Shown piece by piece: positions 52,501-61,022 of a DNA stretch of 64,000 bases. Within the stretch, counting starts at the first letter, position 1. Each line of letters begins with the position of its first letter. The DNA comes from Aurantiochytrium sp. KH105 (lineage: Eukaryota; Sar; Bigyra; Thraustochytrida; Thraustochytriidae), in contig BGKB01000230.1 in NCBI GenBank assembly GCA_003116975.1, forward strand, positions 1-64,000, written 5' to 3'. Made by a program: the position numbers and the translations under genes. The notes under the pieces were generated by a model, which saw only the letters and a program-made list of their open reading frames with translations, was not told the DNA's origin and did no database searches.

Positions 52501-53310
52501 CTTGGCGAGTTCACGAACCCTTTGACGCAAAGTGGCGGGATCCATGTACTCTTCTTTTGACTTGGACTGCTTGTACAGCGCGACCTCGAGACGACGTGCC
52601 AGATCGATGAGTTTTTCCTGTCGACGGGCAAAGGCCTTAGGCTTGCAAGACTCGAGAAGCGAGACAATTTGTTGGATGACATAACGCCGAGGCTCAACGT
52701 CGGCTTGAGGATCAGTACGCCACGTTCCATTTGAAGTCGGAGGTGGACGCATCTGCTGCTGCTGTTGCGACGACGGAGCGGTTCGTTTCGAACCTGAACC
52801 TGGAGGCGCTGTGGCACGTTGTTGTTGAACTGCCCTAGCCTGGGCTTGCTGAGGGACATGGCTCCTCGCCACGCCCGCTTCGGCGCCCCTTTGCGGTCCC
52901 GTTGCCATGGCTTGGGATTGTTGCTGCCTGGGCTGCTGCTGCTGCTGCTGCTGAGAGGGATGAGCAGCGGCAGGCGCAGCGGATCGCTGCGGCTGCTGCT
53001 GATTTACAGACGGCATGCTCGCAGCGGTCGTGGTTTGCTGTGATGAATTAGGCTCCCGAACAGGAGAGGGTTGACGCACGGGAACGGCCGTGGCGGGAGG
53101 CGGGTCCGAGAGCATTTTTTTGTTGCTGGCGGCAGGACCAGTCTGTGATGAGATCCTTGCTGCCGAGGACTCGATGCCGGACTGCGGTCCCGTCGCAGGG
53201 GCGGCTGCCGCCGCCCGCGGCGAAGACCGCGTAGCCACCCCCGTCGTTCTTACCTGCGAAGCCTGCTGCTGCTGGGATGCCGGGGCGGGATGCGGGGTCC
53301 CGTTGCTCAT
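46573..53310 (-). CDS. p300/CBP (KAT3/HAC)-type histone acetyltransferase
   Basis: A 2245-codon frame without introns. Transcriptional co-activator that acetylates histones in the nucleus. The N-terminal 190 residues are Gln/Pro-rich. Domains in order: KIX-like about 190-273 (RRYVIQQIVSLLESC, KSKEEYMDPATL); TAZ1 about 375-455 (HASRCQNPEGTCKV, DCPVC); bromodomain about 605-697 (DYPRIIKNPMDLGTIRKRL, NAMAFNPPENEYH); Cys-rich/PHD about 710-837 (WVSCDKCDRWVHQICALF); KAT11 catalytic domain about 920-1115 (VYIAYLDSVYYFQPRRLRTT, YIWACPPPNKRDDYIIHCHP, RLRKWYHDMI); ZZ1 about 1415-1475; a long Glu/Lys/Ala/Ser-rich linker about 1480-1935; ZZ2 about 1937-1993; TAZ2 about 2010-2110; and a basic Gln-rich tail. 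The DDY and CHP residues of the acetyl-CoA and substrate pocket are kept. Bromodomain and KIX are animal features, while two ZZ fingers are seen in plant HAC proteins. KIX precedes TAZ1, unlike animal CBP. It converges on the TKL gene. Confidence 0.95.
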   Translation of the reverse strand: MSNGTPHPAPASQQQQASQVRTTGVATRSSPRAAAAAPATGPQSGIESSAARISSQTGPAASNKKMLSDPPPATAVPVRQPSPVREPNSSQQTTTAASMPSVNQQQPQRSAAPAAAHPSQQQQQQQPRQQQSQAMATGPQRGAEAGVARSHVPQQAQARAVQQQRATAPPGSGSKRTAPSSQQQQQMRPPPTSNGTWRTDPQADVEPRRYVIQQIVSLLESCKPKAFARRQEKLIDLARRLEVALYKQSKSKEEYMDPATLRQRVRELAKASTAQQQQQIATKSGAGMHPAAAAQQQAQAMRRAAAVNGQQPQQQQQQPVYTASAASANHGRAVPGTAGDLRLKVKQPVPPGQQQLQQQHERSSTSQHDKEQILKQRQQRLLLLRHASRCQNPEGTCKVTELCARMKSLWKHISKCKDPRCPEPHCVSSRYVLSHYHRCVKEDCPVCKPVRIISANQRNQQAARQHEQLQQAVPTGGANPIRRPGTSADAAIMQQRSHANMQQASRQQQHHQQQLLLRQQQQQQQQQMAMQRSRAPYRPQGMTKEELAKYRAQFPNAIDPAKARHCKSGTGPSLPFSLQRTNVEKHIESLRVERLQPNVRPLLRKLIEHKSNKGIYNAPVDWKAMNIPDYPRIIKNPMDLGTIRKRLDTSYYKTLEQFKADVVLTFENAMAFNPPENEYHTRAKDLLKVAVKEFPAIQNKIERNGRPKNQNCQLCHQSTCEQCPLCERGCIPFQPKLLFCSGTCGKRIQPNSVYYTGVGYNYCWCSDCYDKARSGVLTVNGQSYNKSDLTKKKNNELYGEPWVSCDKCDRWVHQICALFNSRKNSLNSSQDYICPLCLIEESKLGEQERKAEADAKAKAGPAGAVKKEDKEQPKPEKPKQDAKDAKNEKPAVGDDAARAKGKYKHFVLPAGKRVPSAKELDQTRLGIFLEKWVRNSIREFRDKERVRKPGIADEDLGPGADKLHIRVLSNFDEECKVKPFVKRLIPEYPDAFPFRSRCIFLFQELDGVDVLFFAMFVQEYGSDCPDPNRRKVYIAYLDSVYYFQPRRLRTTVYHELLLGYLEYMRRDGMTSAYIWACPPPNKRDDYIIHCHPEDQRVQTPERLRKWYHDMITQGSGSRIFMGSCAMFEEHFEGSARANNKKKSKSKSKKRTSKSKSKSKSSKKGKKSSRKGTTTRRISGAAAAAQAAAAAKVAAEEAAKAEAEAAAAAVSGKTNSADGDNKDGDGDDDEENDTLGMLPDMPDLEDDEEDEDANTEAKATPEDGVPLSDADKAKAMAEAAGVTFLTPANGVCAGDDRMLAEDLERRKANKLAAAGHLPYFEGDYWPQEAEELAKERARQKKKESENNGGRSKRKRRRNGEEGAEGGKPDDKASNGKAADTDKPVAELAVELTAEEAAEARVQLMQRLAQQLEVMKDDFLVVKMSHECTRCGKYLLRGRWECRHPTCLEDSGFNKSCPFALCNDCYVLETKRPKEQQHGGGCVADGPDGKPKSAEEEADKEAGKDQTVIDVNIEYKRKEKERKEKEAKEKAEREAKEKAKREAAEQEKKKTKVEEDASKPSTSDSGAAGATVTPASTSTSTADAKISQPSANGGATVKTEAPKSIKEESSIKSVSASGSVKRSAPDADTKDSTSAASATAKTEEETKANGVKSEPQPETEEKPNKEKATEASVEATASTTEASSATAEPAKDQDKKASDETAASESDSKPTTAPTKEETSGDKDDKQATKRQKVSETDAKTTATSSSSSAVKKEEGVSPVKKEALSAEEEVKNQDQDKDTKMSEAGEKIAESKAGAAVSGAEKSSDGKDGKANESKEDKPKTKEEREAEAKAKAEAEAKKKKQKEVEEARKRKELLAEWEKQSIECTRAPLPSPAAEDHILHYVDENLPIQTPDHDVIIKNHLLESRHAFLSLCTGNRYQFDQQRRAKHSTMMVLYHLHNPDAPAHLYTCMECHNDILSGKRYHCDVCNGGDYDLCVHCKRHMGRHEHMLTPFVVTRGVQAETTESQRMQRVQEMQRARQHSLTLFLEALVHSSQCNNPECSKAPCKKMKDLLKHRMTCEVRVRGGCEICRRVLCLVQMHARNCHTPNCRVPHCEDLKVHIHKHKQQMKQHMRQNGRPATEQELVQQQRNLLLQRQRQLQAARQNAQLQQQQQQRQQQAARGGVRSARGRGHRSGSTGAAAQAITQAGQQIQATVVEGSGGTKIKIRPTNLKPSVPGNIAPGAMAAPQGPPPASSRASSRGQRTTRR

Positions 53311-54820
53311 ATCCGAGCCGGGCTCTGTTCCGCGTGGCGCGGCGCGCAGCGCGCGCTGTTTGTCTTGCGAAGGAAGGGACTTGTCTCTGGCAGCGCCCCG
53401 CGCATGGGAGGGCAGCGTGCTGATATGCAGCGCNAAAGAAAGAAAAGCGCAGCCGGAGGACCCCCCCTGCTCGCTCGCCTAGGACCTGCCTAGCCGCGCC
53501 TAGGCCCGCCGCCGAAGCCTTCGCTGTTCCCCGGCCGCCGCGCCGCGACGCTCGCCTGCACTCGCCGCTGCGTGCCGCGGCTTTTCTCGAGTTGCTGTTC
53601 TGGACGGGGAGAGGCGGAGCCAGAGCGCGCAGAGGGGCCGGAGGGGCCGCCCCCCCGCCCTCTGCCTCACGCCCCACTGGGCCCACACCCGCGCGCATGG
53701 GAGGCGGCCGTCGGCGAACGCGCGCCGGATGTGGGCACGCATGTGGGAGGGGAGCGCCTCTGGAGGGAGAGGGGCAGACAGGGGAGGGAAGAAAAGAGGG
53801 GACGTTGGCCGCGGCGCGCGAACGGGGTTGAGAGGGGGCACCGTAGGCGTTTAGATTCTGCGCCTAGGTAGGTTCAGACGGATAGAGTCCGAAAATACAC
53901 CCTTTCAATAGCGCACACGAACCTGCAGGGGAGTATCTTATGAATAAGCCAGGCTGGAGAACGCTGAGTCATAAGTACAAAGAATACGGGGGAAAATGAT
54001 GCCAAACAGAGTTGTGCAGTACACCTCAGCCGCCAAACTGGCGAGATCCTTCCGGAAGGGTTTTTTTTTCCAACGCGCCGCAGATCAAGACATGTTACCG
54101 GACACCGTGGTAGTCGCTCGGGCTTCTGATGGGTCAATACTGCCTGGCCCGCAAATAGTAAGTCCACATGAAGCTGACTGGTTGCAAGACCCTGGGGTCA
54201 CCGCGGGAGTTGCCTTCGGTCCGCGCCAGGCTCTCGCTCCTCCTTTACACCTACAGCGAGCGCCGGTCGTTAGTCGCCAGCACTAGCTCTTTCCTACCTC
54301 TACCCGTACCACCCCCAATCTACGCCGTTCTCGCCGCATCGCTCCCGAGCCGCGAACGGACCGGAACCATCGACGCTCGCCATCTACCCCCCGGCGTAAC
54401 CACCACCAACCGACCGGCGCGCCGTGTGCCCACGCACGGAGGAAGGGGCGCGCCAGTGGCCATGGTGGGCAGCTCCGGGAGCCACGGGCAGAGGGGGAGA
54501 GGGGAAGCGAGGCCAGGAAAAGGCGCAGAGACGGGCATGCGTGAGGGATTGAGAAAAGGAGGAAAGGGAGGTCAGTCTTGCTTCGTCCTCCCTTTCCCGA
54601 AAGAAAGAAAGAAAAGAAAGCAAGGAAAAAGTAGAAAGCGCTTTCTATTCTTCTTGCTTTCCCTCTTTCTTTCCTTCTTTCTTTCTTTCCTTCTTTCTTT
54701 CCCCGCGCGGCCACCAGTGGCGCCGCCTTGGCTCGCAAGAGCCGCAGTGCGAGGGCCGCGGTCAGCCAGTGTACCGCCGCCGCTTCTACGATGCGCGGCC
54801 GCCAATCAGTCTGTCTGTTT

Positions 54821-54862
54821 GTCAGTCAGGCAGTCAGGCAGTCAGTCAGTCGGCCAGCCAGT
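54821..54862. repeat. (GTCA/GGCA)n array
   Basis: About ten GTCA or GGCA tetramers in the gene-poor tract. Confidence 0.8.
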
Positions 54863-55151
54863 TAAGAAAAAAGCAGAGCAGAGCGGAGGAGGCCAGAATC
54901 CGCGCGCGTCGGTCCGGCGTCGCGGCGCCCCCACAGCGCTCCTCACAGACCACTGACTCTCCGCGCCGCCAGTGATGCTGAGGGGGATGCCGAGCCCCAT
55001 CAGATTTTTCCCGCGCAGGCCTGCCCGGCCGGCCGACCAGCGCGCGCGGCGGGGTCGAGTCGCCGGTCTCGGCCGTCGACGCCGACGTGGTTTCTTTCTT
55101 GACTCCTCCCTCTTGCTGCTCCTCGGGCTCCGCCTCGGCTACTAGTAACCT

Positions 55152-55168
55152 CCCTCCTTCCTTCCTTC

Positions 55169-55199
<31 letters not shown>

Positions 55200-55208
55200 T
55201 CCCTTCCC
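55152..55208. repeat. (TTCC)n-(TTTC)n array
   Basis: TTCC units pass directly into about eight perfect TTTC units, a long pyrimidine strand. Confidence 0.9.
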
Positions 55209-57765
55209 GCTCTCCCTCCTTCCCCTCGCAACTCGCAGGTCGCAGGATAACAAAGAAAGAAGGAAAAAAGAAGGAAAGATCCGCGTCGGGTCGGCCCGGC
55301 CCGTCGCGTGATCGCTCTCGACATCGCTCTGGCTGGTCGCTCCCTGTCAATACCTAGAACAAGCGAGCGAGGCGACAGACGCGACAGCGACAGCGACGGG
55401 CGAAGCGCGCGACCGATCCTCCCGGGCTCGGCTCGGTTCCAGCGCGGACCGCGGCCACGTCTGGAGCTGTATAGCTAGCTATAGCTAGCTAAAGCTGGCT
55501 GCATGATGCCTGCAGGGCGGCATGCGCACGGCGCGGGGACTGGCTCGCTCAGGAGCGCGAGACATGCTATCATATTAGACAGAGCGAGCGAGCGCGGTGC
55601 CTGCACTGCAGATTGCAGCTCGGGCACTCGAGCGACCGAGGAGCCCATCGGGGTCGATCGACAGCGACAGCGAGCTTTCTCCGTCTCGCGAGCCAGGTCG
55701 CGGGGTGAGCGCGGGAGGTCACATCGAAGAAAGGCGCGGGAGGGAGGCGGCGTGGAGGGTCGGCACGGAAAGCGCGCTCGCACACACATTCTACAGTGGA
55801 AATGCACGACGCAGCATGCGCGGACAAGCTAGACAGCTCAGGGCTGGAGCTCGCCCTGGCTCGCTGCGGGCCGCAGCGCGTCATGCGGCCACTGCGACGC
55901 TCCCGTCTCGGGACAGTCGACTGCGGGCCAGTGTAGGCAGACGGCTTGGGGACCGTGGGCTACGAAGCAAGCGGGTGTTCTAGTGTTTAGGATAGGAGGC
56001 TCCAATGAATCGAGTGTCAAGCATTGCAGGACGCCGAGAAACCTGCCGGCGCAGCAGTGCCCTCCACAAGGCTGCAGAAGCTTGCAAAGAACTTTCCGCA
56101 AGTGTCGTCAGCGCTGCCGCGTAGTCAAAACACCACCCACAGCATAGCCACAGCGCGGACTCCGATCAGGCATCCACTCTGGAGAAGTATAGCCACTCCC
56201 TCGTGCGTGGAGACCCTTCCCCTTCCTCCGTGCGCGTGGTTGCGCAACGCATTTATTTCCTGCCCGGGTTGCGCCCGAACCTGGGACGCGGAGAGCCCGA
56301 ACGAGGGCCGCCCCTCACCTCACAGCCGACGTGTCGTACGGGGACGACAGCTCGGGCTTACTCCGCCGTGGCAGCGGCCCGGAAAGCCGAAAGCCCGAGC
56401 GTCGGTCGGGGCCGCGCGTAAATTGGAGAAAACCCGCCACGGCCTTGTCTTGGTCTTGATCTTGACTTGGATGGTTTCTCTGTGACGAGGCGAGGCGAGG
56501 CGGGGCGGGGCGCCGGGTTGCGTTGCAGTGCGTTGCGTTGCGTTGCGTTGCGTTGTTGGCGCCGGGTTGACGCAAAACCCGTGTGCCGTGGAAGGTGCCG
56601 CGTCCAAATAACCAAGAACCGGAACCCGCTGCCGGTGCATGCGTGCGTGCGTGCGTGCGGCCAGATCAAATGCTGCTCATCAAGCGCTGCCTCCGCGTAC
56701 GGCGGAGTCAAACCCGCAATCACATCCGCGCGATCGACGCAAACCCACGCGCCAAAAGATGACGTCTCCCATCCGAACCCCGTTGCGACCGCCTCCGCGG
56801 CTGCGCATCACCGTGCGTGCATGTCCACCTGCGAGTTCCCGCGGCCCCATGGCGTCTGCCGCCATCACCTGCTGCTCCAAGCGGACCTCCGCGCCCTCGA
56901 CTTGTCCGCGTCCTCCTCGCGCTGTATCCCCTTCTTCTCCTTGCCCTCCTTCTCCTGTGTCTCCCGTGGAGGTGATGCTGCACGCGCTTTCCCGACCAAG
57001 GCGCGCGTCTTCGCAGGCGCCCTCGCGCGCTGCCAAGCGCAAGCTGCGCGCCGCCAGCAACCCGGGCGAGCGGCGGCGGCGGCGGCGCCTGGTCAGGGCG
57101 CGAGGCTAGCGAGCGGGCTCCGGCGAGCGAGCGGGCGAGCGAGCGAGCTGGCCGCAGCGAGCTTAGTTGGCGACGACCGAGCCTCGTCCCGCCTGCCTCG
57201 AGGAGGCCCTCGCCGTCGAGGGTCTGTCGCGCCGCGGCGACGAAGACTCCTCCCGGCGCCTCGCGACGGGGCTCGAGGCGGGGCGCGGCGGGATGCCTCG
57301 CCTCGAGGCTGGGCGCGCTCGGCTCGCGCTCGAGCGCCTTGCTTGGGCTCGCGGGTGGGTGGGTGGGTCGTGGCAGGCCCATCCACATCCATCCATCCAT
57401 CCATCCGTAAATGTCCACGCAGGCTGCCTGAGCGCCTCAGCGGGGCGGCCTTCGCGGCTGCGACCGGGACCGTCGCGTCCCAGCGGATGTCGCGGCCTCC
57501 ATTCCGCCTCGGCGCTGCCTCGAGGTCTGCGCGCGCGCTGCTCGAGTGGTCTTTGCCGCTCGCCGCGAGTCCGCCTCGCGCGAACCCCTAAGGGGCCTAT
57601 TTACTTGCGTTAGGCCGCTTCGAAGACCTCGGATAAACTATGTATTTCATCTTTCTCGCCTTCTTTCAGAGCCGTATTGGGCCCCCAAAAGATAGAAGCA
57701 AAGCCTGTGGCACCGCTTCTGATTTGTAACGCGCAAGTTTCCTTTCGCTTGCGTGCAAGTGCAAG

Positions 57766-58805
57766 ATGCGACGTCGAGTCAGGCTCGAAACCGCGGCCGG
57801 CGCGGCGGGTGCCACGAGTGAGACCGCCGCCGAGCTTGCAAGCAAAGAGGCCCCTCGACGAGAAGGTGACGACCTCGACGCCGAAGATAAAATTGGGAGT
57901 CGAAACGGCGGCGACAAGACCCAGGACCCGCACGACCAACTTTCTTGCTGTATCTGCCTGCTGCCGCCCGAAAGACCGACAGAGTCTGTCACTTGCAACG
58001 AGCATCGCATGTGCGGTAAGTTCGTTCTTTTGCATGAGTTTTTGCCTCTGTCTGTCTGTCTGCTTGCCTCAGCATGGTGCGAGTTTCAACTCACTTTTCA
58101 TTCTTTATTGTGTGTGTACATTTGCGAAGCTGCTTGCGCCGTGCGCCATGTGTGGAAACTTCGCCGGGCAGGAATGGTCCACTGTCCGCTTTGTCGTGGG
58201 CGTATCCGTGGGATCGAGTCAGTTGAGGTCTCTTCTGACGACGAGGATCTCGTTGCCCTAGACTTTGCTGGCGTGAATTGGCGTCTTGCCATCAAATCTC
58301 GCGAAAAAGTCCATGTACGTAAAGAAACTCGCTCCCTGTTGACCTTATTGCCAACACCTTTATGAAAAAGAAACAAGAAAAAGACAAGAAGAAAAAGAAT
58401 CATGAACTAACGTACTTTTTCTCTGCAAAGGATTTCCTGCGTTCTGTATTCGACGTATCTCCCACCGAGGCAAAGTTTCTTGGACCTCGCGGAGCGCAGA
58501 TTCATGACCTTGAGGAGCTTCGGATAAAGAATGCCACGCAAGCGACCTCACCCAAACCCCCCTGCTTTCGAATGATGGCTACTCCTCGTCACGATGCTGC
58601 AGCTGCACGTGCGCGTTACGAAGTCTCTTGGAGTGGCCGAATTGCACGCGCTGTCCCATCGCTAGAGCAGCTGCGTGCCTTTTTAATGGAGATTTTTGCA
58701 GTGATCTGGCTTTTTTTCGCTTCTCTCTCGCCATCCAGCAACCCGCGCAATGCCGACGCCCAGGAACGCCAACAAGAGCGAGAACGACGAAATCACGCAC
58801 CCTGA
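57766..58805 (+). CDS. RING-finger protein with C-terminal membrane segment, three exons
   Basis: Exons 57766-58015, 58130-58314 and 58431-58805; introns 58016-58129 (GTAAGT...GAAG, 114 nt) and 58315-58430 (GTACGT...CAAAG, 116 nt, ACTAAC 24 nt before the acceptor). Splicing gives a protein of 269 residues. A RING finger is rebuilt across intron 1: CCIC, then VTCNEHRMC, then A-A-C immediately after the junction, and CPLCRGRI. Cys-x2-Cys spacing is correct only in the spliced form; the unspliced frame is open through intron 1 because 114 is a multiple of three. The third exon continues DFLRSVFDVSPTEAKFLG and ends with a hydrophobic stretch (LMEIFAVIWLFFASL) that could anchor it in a membrane. 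It is likely a RING-type E3 ubiquitin ligase; substrate unknown. The last 25 residues are polar, and an additional 3' intron cannot be excluded. Confidence 0.75.
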
Positions 58806-59829
58806 CAAAAGAAACCTGCGGGGAGACCACAACTTACTGTACGACCATTGAGGACGTATGCAAGCGAGCACCGTGCAACCTAATCCCACGCTTCCCCAAG
58901 AAAAAGAAAAACAGGGTTTGCCAGAGGAGAAAACTATAGCATGGCATGCCAATGGAGAAAACTAAATCACGCCAAACGAGAAAACTAAATCACACCAAAT
59001 GAGAAAACTTCATCAAGCCAAACGAGAAACCTAGATCATGCCAAACGAGATAACTAAAGCATGTCAGAGTCCATACTTCGAACCGACGTCATACAATAGT
59101 AACACCGTTCAACAATGACCTCACTCGAGCTCGCAAAGAAACGCTTCAAGCCTTGAACAAGCAATGCTGCGGAGATTCAATAGAAACCATCGTTCGTTGT
59201 TCCTTCTTTTCGATTTAGTCTGATGAAGCATTCCTCGAGAGGTGTATTGTACCATTCTCAACAAAAGCGAGCCGCTCGAATCAAAAACAAGCAGCTCAGG
59301 CAACGATGATTGGTGATTCTTTCCCCTCCCCAGGAGACTTGAGAAAAGAGCCTTATCATTGATTTGCAATAACAGCCAAAGCAAGGTAAGAAGACGTTGC
59401 ACGTTGCTATCATCTGCAAGTCCAGGTGAAGAATGCCTCCGCAGGTACACCGAGACCGTTCACAAAAGGCCTACGAAAGGAGCCTTTCCTTGAAAAGTAG
59501 CTCCTACTTTGAAACGCAACTTATCAGATGCCTTCGACGAATTGTGGACAATCAAGACAAGAGAAAACAAGACGCGAAAAGTCAGAGTCACACCATTCAC
59601 ATCAAATCAGCACGATGTGCGAGCAGAAGCAAGTGCTACCTTTGCTTAAGCTTTTGTTTCTGCCGGTTTGCTGGTGCTGCTACTGCTGTGCACGGCACCT
59701 GACCAAAAGGGCAAGACGCACGCGAAGAAAGCGAACGAGGTTAATCTGACGCGTAAACGCGTGAACAAAATCGAAAAAACGAGAAAAGGAATGGCTGGGC
59801 GCAAAATGGCCAAATTTATAAAGCATGCT
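58806..59829. other. Intergenic region with minisatellite, convergent 3' ends
   Basis: About 1 kb between the convergent RING gene and eL24 gene. It contains the 23-bp minisatellite described separately. The remaining sequence (59063-59829) is of average composition, with short open frames of no recognised family. The eL24 polyadenylation signal should lie close to its stop; TTTATA at about 59815 (TATAAA on the coding strand) lies just beyond it. Confidence 0.4.
58920..59062. repeat. 23-bp minisatellite, about six units
   Basis: Five contiguous 23-bp units (58948, 58971, 58994, 59017, 59040) with consensus gccaaacgagaaaactaaat plus cac or cat, preceded by one 28-bp variant unit at 58920. Units are 75-95% alike and there are no spacers, so this is not a CRISPR array. 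Confidence 0.92.
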
Positions 59830-60207
59830 TTACTTCTTGATGACCTTCTTGGACTTCTTCTGGCGGGCCTGGACCTCCTTCTGGGCGGCCTCGCGGGCGG
59901 CGCTCTTCTCCTTGGGGTCGCGCTTCTTCTTGAGCTGGTCAAGCGAGAGGCCAACAATGGGCTTCTGCTTGGCAGCGACCTTTCGCCGGCGGATGCGCTT
60001 GCCGTCGTCGCGCTTGTCCTTCTTGTTCAGCCGCCTCCAGCCGGTCGTCCACGTAAGCTTGGTGGGCTTGATCTTCTGCTGGTAAAGGCTCATGGCCTTG
60101 GAATTGATGAACACCAGCGGCTGACCATCCTTGCGCACGAACTTGATGCCGTGGCCGGGGTAGATCTTGAACTCCGTGTAGGAGCACACGTCCGTCTTGA
60201 CGACCAT
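59830..60207 (-). CDS. 60S ribosomal protein eL24 (RPL24)
   Basis: Protein of 125 residues from ATG 60207. The upstream in-frame ATG at 60414 adds an Arg/Gly-rich stretch that is not part of the family, so I choose the internal start. The N-terminus MVVKTDVCSYTEFKIYPGHG, then FVRKDGQPLVFINSKAMSLY and KLTWTTGWRRLNKKDK, is classic eL24, followed by the basic tail ending KKSKKVIKK. In most eL24 the N-terminus is a zinc ribbon with CxxC pairs; here only the first Cys is obvious (VCSYTEFKIYPGH). It is a structural component of the large ribosomal subunit at the intersubunit face. Length is slightly shorter than the usual 150-160. It appears intron-free in the coding part. Confidence 0.95.
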   Translation of the reverse strand: MVVKTDVCSYTEFKIYPGHGIKFVRKDGQPLVFINSKAMSLYQQKIKPTKLTWTTGWRRLNKKDKRDDGKRIRRRKVAAKQKPIVGLSLDQLKKKRDPKEKSAAREAAQKEVQARQKKSKKVIKK

Positions 60208-60544
60208 CTTTCCTCTCCGCTCCGAGCCGACCGCGCGCGCTCTGCACTCCGCGACCCTTACTGCTTCTGCTCTGCCGCCGCTGCCGCCACCGCCGCCTCC
60301 TTTCTCCGCCGCCCACCCACGCCGCCTGCTTTCTCCCCTCTGCCTCTCTCTCCCTGCCCTCCTCCCTCCCTTCCCCCCCCCCTGCCGCCCGCCACAAGGG
60401 CTTTTCCCGCGCAAACCCCACTTCTCCCCGCCCCCCGCAAGTGCGCCAAACCGCGCCGCAACTGCCCCAAACCGGCCCCCTCTCGCCGCCCCCCGCCCCA
60501 GAATGCCCTTCCCCGCGTTCCCCCTCGTTGCCGCACCTTTAGTA

Positions 60545-60556
60545 CCCTAACCCTAG
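60545..60556 (+). promoter_or_regulatory. Telo-box-like motif ccctaaccctag
   Basis: One and a half CCCTAA telomere-type units lie about 340 bp upstream of the eL24 start. In plants, AAACCCTA telo-boxes mark ribosomal-protein promoters; whether this copy is functional, an interstitial telomere remnant or chance is open. Confidence 0.3.
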
Positions 60557-60954
60557 AGGCAGGGCCGAGTGTGCGGACAGAGTGCGAGAGGAGGGGTGCG
60601 CGCGCACACCCTTTGGGGGGCAGAGGTGTGCGACGTGGAGGCACACACGGTGCGCGCGCGCATGGGCGCGCGGCCGAAACCGCCAAAGAGGGCGGCGGTG
60701 GTGGTTCGCATAGGGAGTGATAATGTGATGATCGAAGGGCCGGCCAGGCTCCGCAGTCGCGCGCGGTAGAATGGGCAAAAGGAGCAGGATGCAGGATCGA
60801 GCTGCCTCGACCGTCCGGCCCGCTGAATTTTTATCAAGTAAGGCAAGGCATTAAAAATTGAGAGCGCTTCCTCACGTCAGCTGCATTGGGCTGCAATTAT
60901 GCGCGGTTTCGAGGTCTCCTCTTCCTTCCCTCCTTAGCCTTCCTTCGATTCTAA

Positions 60955-61022
60955 CCTTCCTTCCCTCCTTCCTTCCTTCCTTCCTTCCCTCCCTCCCTCG
61001 CTCGCTCGCTCGCTCGCTCGCG
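60955..61022. repeat. (TTCC)n-(GCTC)n array
   Basis: About ten TTCC or TCCC units followed by eight GCTC units in the upstream region of the MAPK gene. Confidence 0.9.

Larger units (their letters stand above)
53311..57765. other. Gene-poor tract with simple repeats
   Basis: About 4.5 kb without a supported gene. The left end is the p300/CBP promoter and 5' UTR and contains N53434. Simple repeats include a GTCA array (54821-54862), TTCC/TTTC arrays (54650-54700, 55152-55208), a GTTGC array (56518-56555), and GTGC and CATC arrays (56641-56660, 57383-57407). Long open frames here are composition artefacts. A segment with less extreme composition at about 53880-54290 has no recognisable motif. 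Confidence 0.45.

Noticed and set aside
56255..56300. Possible tRNA T-arm (gcgcccgaacctggga)
   Set aside because: The stem does not pair correctly and no acceptor or anticodon arms can be drawn.
58920..59062. CRISPR-like array
   Set aside because: Repeats are contiguous 23-bp units without spacers, in a eukaryotic genome.
60208..60414. N-terminal extension of eL24 to ATG 60414
   Set aside because: The conserved eL24 start MVVKTDVC lies at 60207 and the extension is pyrimidine-tract-derived Arg/Gly.
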